Assembly: GCF_014269035.2 (NCBI RefSeq)
Contig: NZ_JABWRP020000001.1
Span: 62,001 to 126,000 of the forward strand
Origin: Pseudomonas vlassakiae
GTDB taxonomy: Bacteria > Pseudomonadota > Gammaproteobacteria > Pseudomonadales > Pseudomonadaceae
DNA: 64,000 nt
Reading direction: 5' to 3'
In this document: positions 63,515-64,000 of the stretch, piece by piece
How the letters are laid out: each line of letters begins with the position of its first letter
Position numbering within the stretch: position 1 is the first letter of the stretch
Translations under genes and position numbers: made by a program
Notes under the pieces: generated by a model
Database searches by the model: none
What the model saw: only the letters and a program-made list of their open reading frames with translations
Told to the model about the DNA's origin: nothing

Positions 63515-63955
63515 ATGAGCGCACCCTGGAATTTCGCCCGTTTCCTGCCTCTGGCCGAGCGCCTGCTCAGCCGTGGCCGCTTGCCGGCCTTGCTGTTCGC
63601 AGTAGCCCGCAAGGGCCCGCGCATCGGCCAGCTGCGCGACGACGTCAAGCTGCTGCAGTCGCTGTGCCTGGCCTGGTGGCGGGGTGAATACCGCGCCATC
63701 AGTCCCAAGGCACTGGTGACCATCGTCGCCGGCCTGCTGTACTTCGTCAGCCCCATCGACGCCATTCCCGACTGGATTCTGGGTGTCGGTTTTCTCGATG
63801 ACATCGCTGTGCTCGGCTGGGTTCTGAAGACCGTGGCCGATGAGCTGGCGCGCTTCAAGGCCTGGCGCGACAGCCAGGCGCCTGAGCGCCTAAGGGTGGT
63901 CGAACGCCTGCCCGACACCCCGGAAGCGCTGCGGCTGGAGCGCAATACGCACTGA
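63515..63955 (+). CDS. YkvA-family protein (DUF1232)
   Basis: 146 residues; GGAGG lies four bases before ATG 63515. The DUF1232 core ISPKALVTIVAGLLYFVSPIDAIPDWILGVGFLDDIAVLGWVLKTV spans two hydrophobic segments with the typical SPID and PD motifs. It is membrane associated; the function is not established. Expression may respond to DnaA through the box pair just upstream. Confidence 0.88.
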   Translation: MSAPWNFARFLPLAERLLSRGRLPALLFAVARKGPRIGQLRDDVKLLQSLCLAWWRGEYRAISPKALVTIVAGLLYFVSPIDAIPDWILGVGFLDDIAVLGWVLKTVADELARFKAWRDSQAPERLRVVERLPDTPEALRLERNTH

Positions 63956-64000
63956 AATCGAGCAAGTCCCCACAGACTCCCGCGCTTGGTAATATAATTG

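Overview
The window reads as chromosomal DNA of a Pseudomonas, most likely of the P. putida group. The reasons are the high GC content, the cob gene order, FadL, RdgC, RmuC and an MxtR/CrbS-type hybrid kinase, REP elements of the P. putida type (a cgcgggt...acccgcg core), and a nasA/nirBD nitrate-assimilation block. The species is inferred from gene content only.

Layout. 1-90 is the 3' end of an unidentified gene. 187-2736 encodes a large polymorphic toxin-like protein with an R-S-E ADP-ribosyltransferase domain. 3532-12645 is a sigma70 promoter, a cobalamin riboswitch and ten tightly coupled genes for late cobalamin synthesis (cobO, cobB, bluB, cbiB, cobC, cobQ, cobP, cobT, alpha-ribazole phosphatase, cobS). 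12792-16522 holds a secreted GH5 hydrolase, a MarR regulator with its MFS partner, an exported glutathione peroxidase and a LysR remnant. 16565-19886 holds fadL, two small conserved genes and a long unassigned gap containing DnaA-like boxes. 19887-25222 holds a Sel1-like protein, RmuC and the hybrid symporter/kinase. 25439-29771 holds a DHA-type MFS diverging from a GntR regulator, which is followed by a second MFS and an amidohydrolase. 29887-38769 holds an HBM-type chemoreceptor, a BglX-like GH3 enzyme, an LplT-PlsC fusion, a guanidinium exporter with a guanidine-II riboswitch, a BASS transporter and RdgC. 38935-39554 is a tandem duplication of a tRNA-Val/tRNA-Asp unit, followed by map. 40422-47748 is the nitrate-assimilation region: nasA (a nitrate reductase fused to a flavoprotein reductase), then nirBD. 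Both have leaders with a hexaloop hairpin and a terminator, as expected for NasT/ANTAR antitermination.

47766-55713 is an orphan type VI secretion cassette on the minus strand. In transcription order it holds a shortened DotU/TssL, VgrG (frameshifted at a G7 tract), a DUF4123 adaptor, a VasX/BTH_I2691-type effector, a probable membrane immunity protein (DUF6708-like) and PAAR. From vgrG onward the genes overlap by 1-4 nt. The end of the effector gene and the start of the immunity gene are visibly AT-rich compared with the rest. 55974-59996 is a catabolic cluster (D-2-hydroxyacid dehydrogenase, SDR, FAH-family hydrolase, ACS-type MFS) diverging from an AraC regulator and a PcaQ-like LysR regulator. 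62480-63955 holds an FKBP lipoprotein and a YkvA/DUF1232 protein; the latter is preceded by a perfect hairpin made of two consensus DnaA boxes.

The items most worth following up are the frameshifted vgrG and shortened TssL in the type VI cassette, the ADP-ribosyltransferase toxin with no obvious immunity gene, the matched nasA/nirB antitermination leaders, and the DnaA-box inverted repeats.
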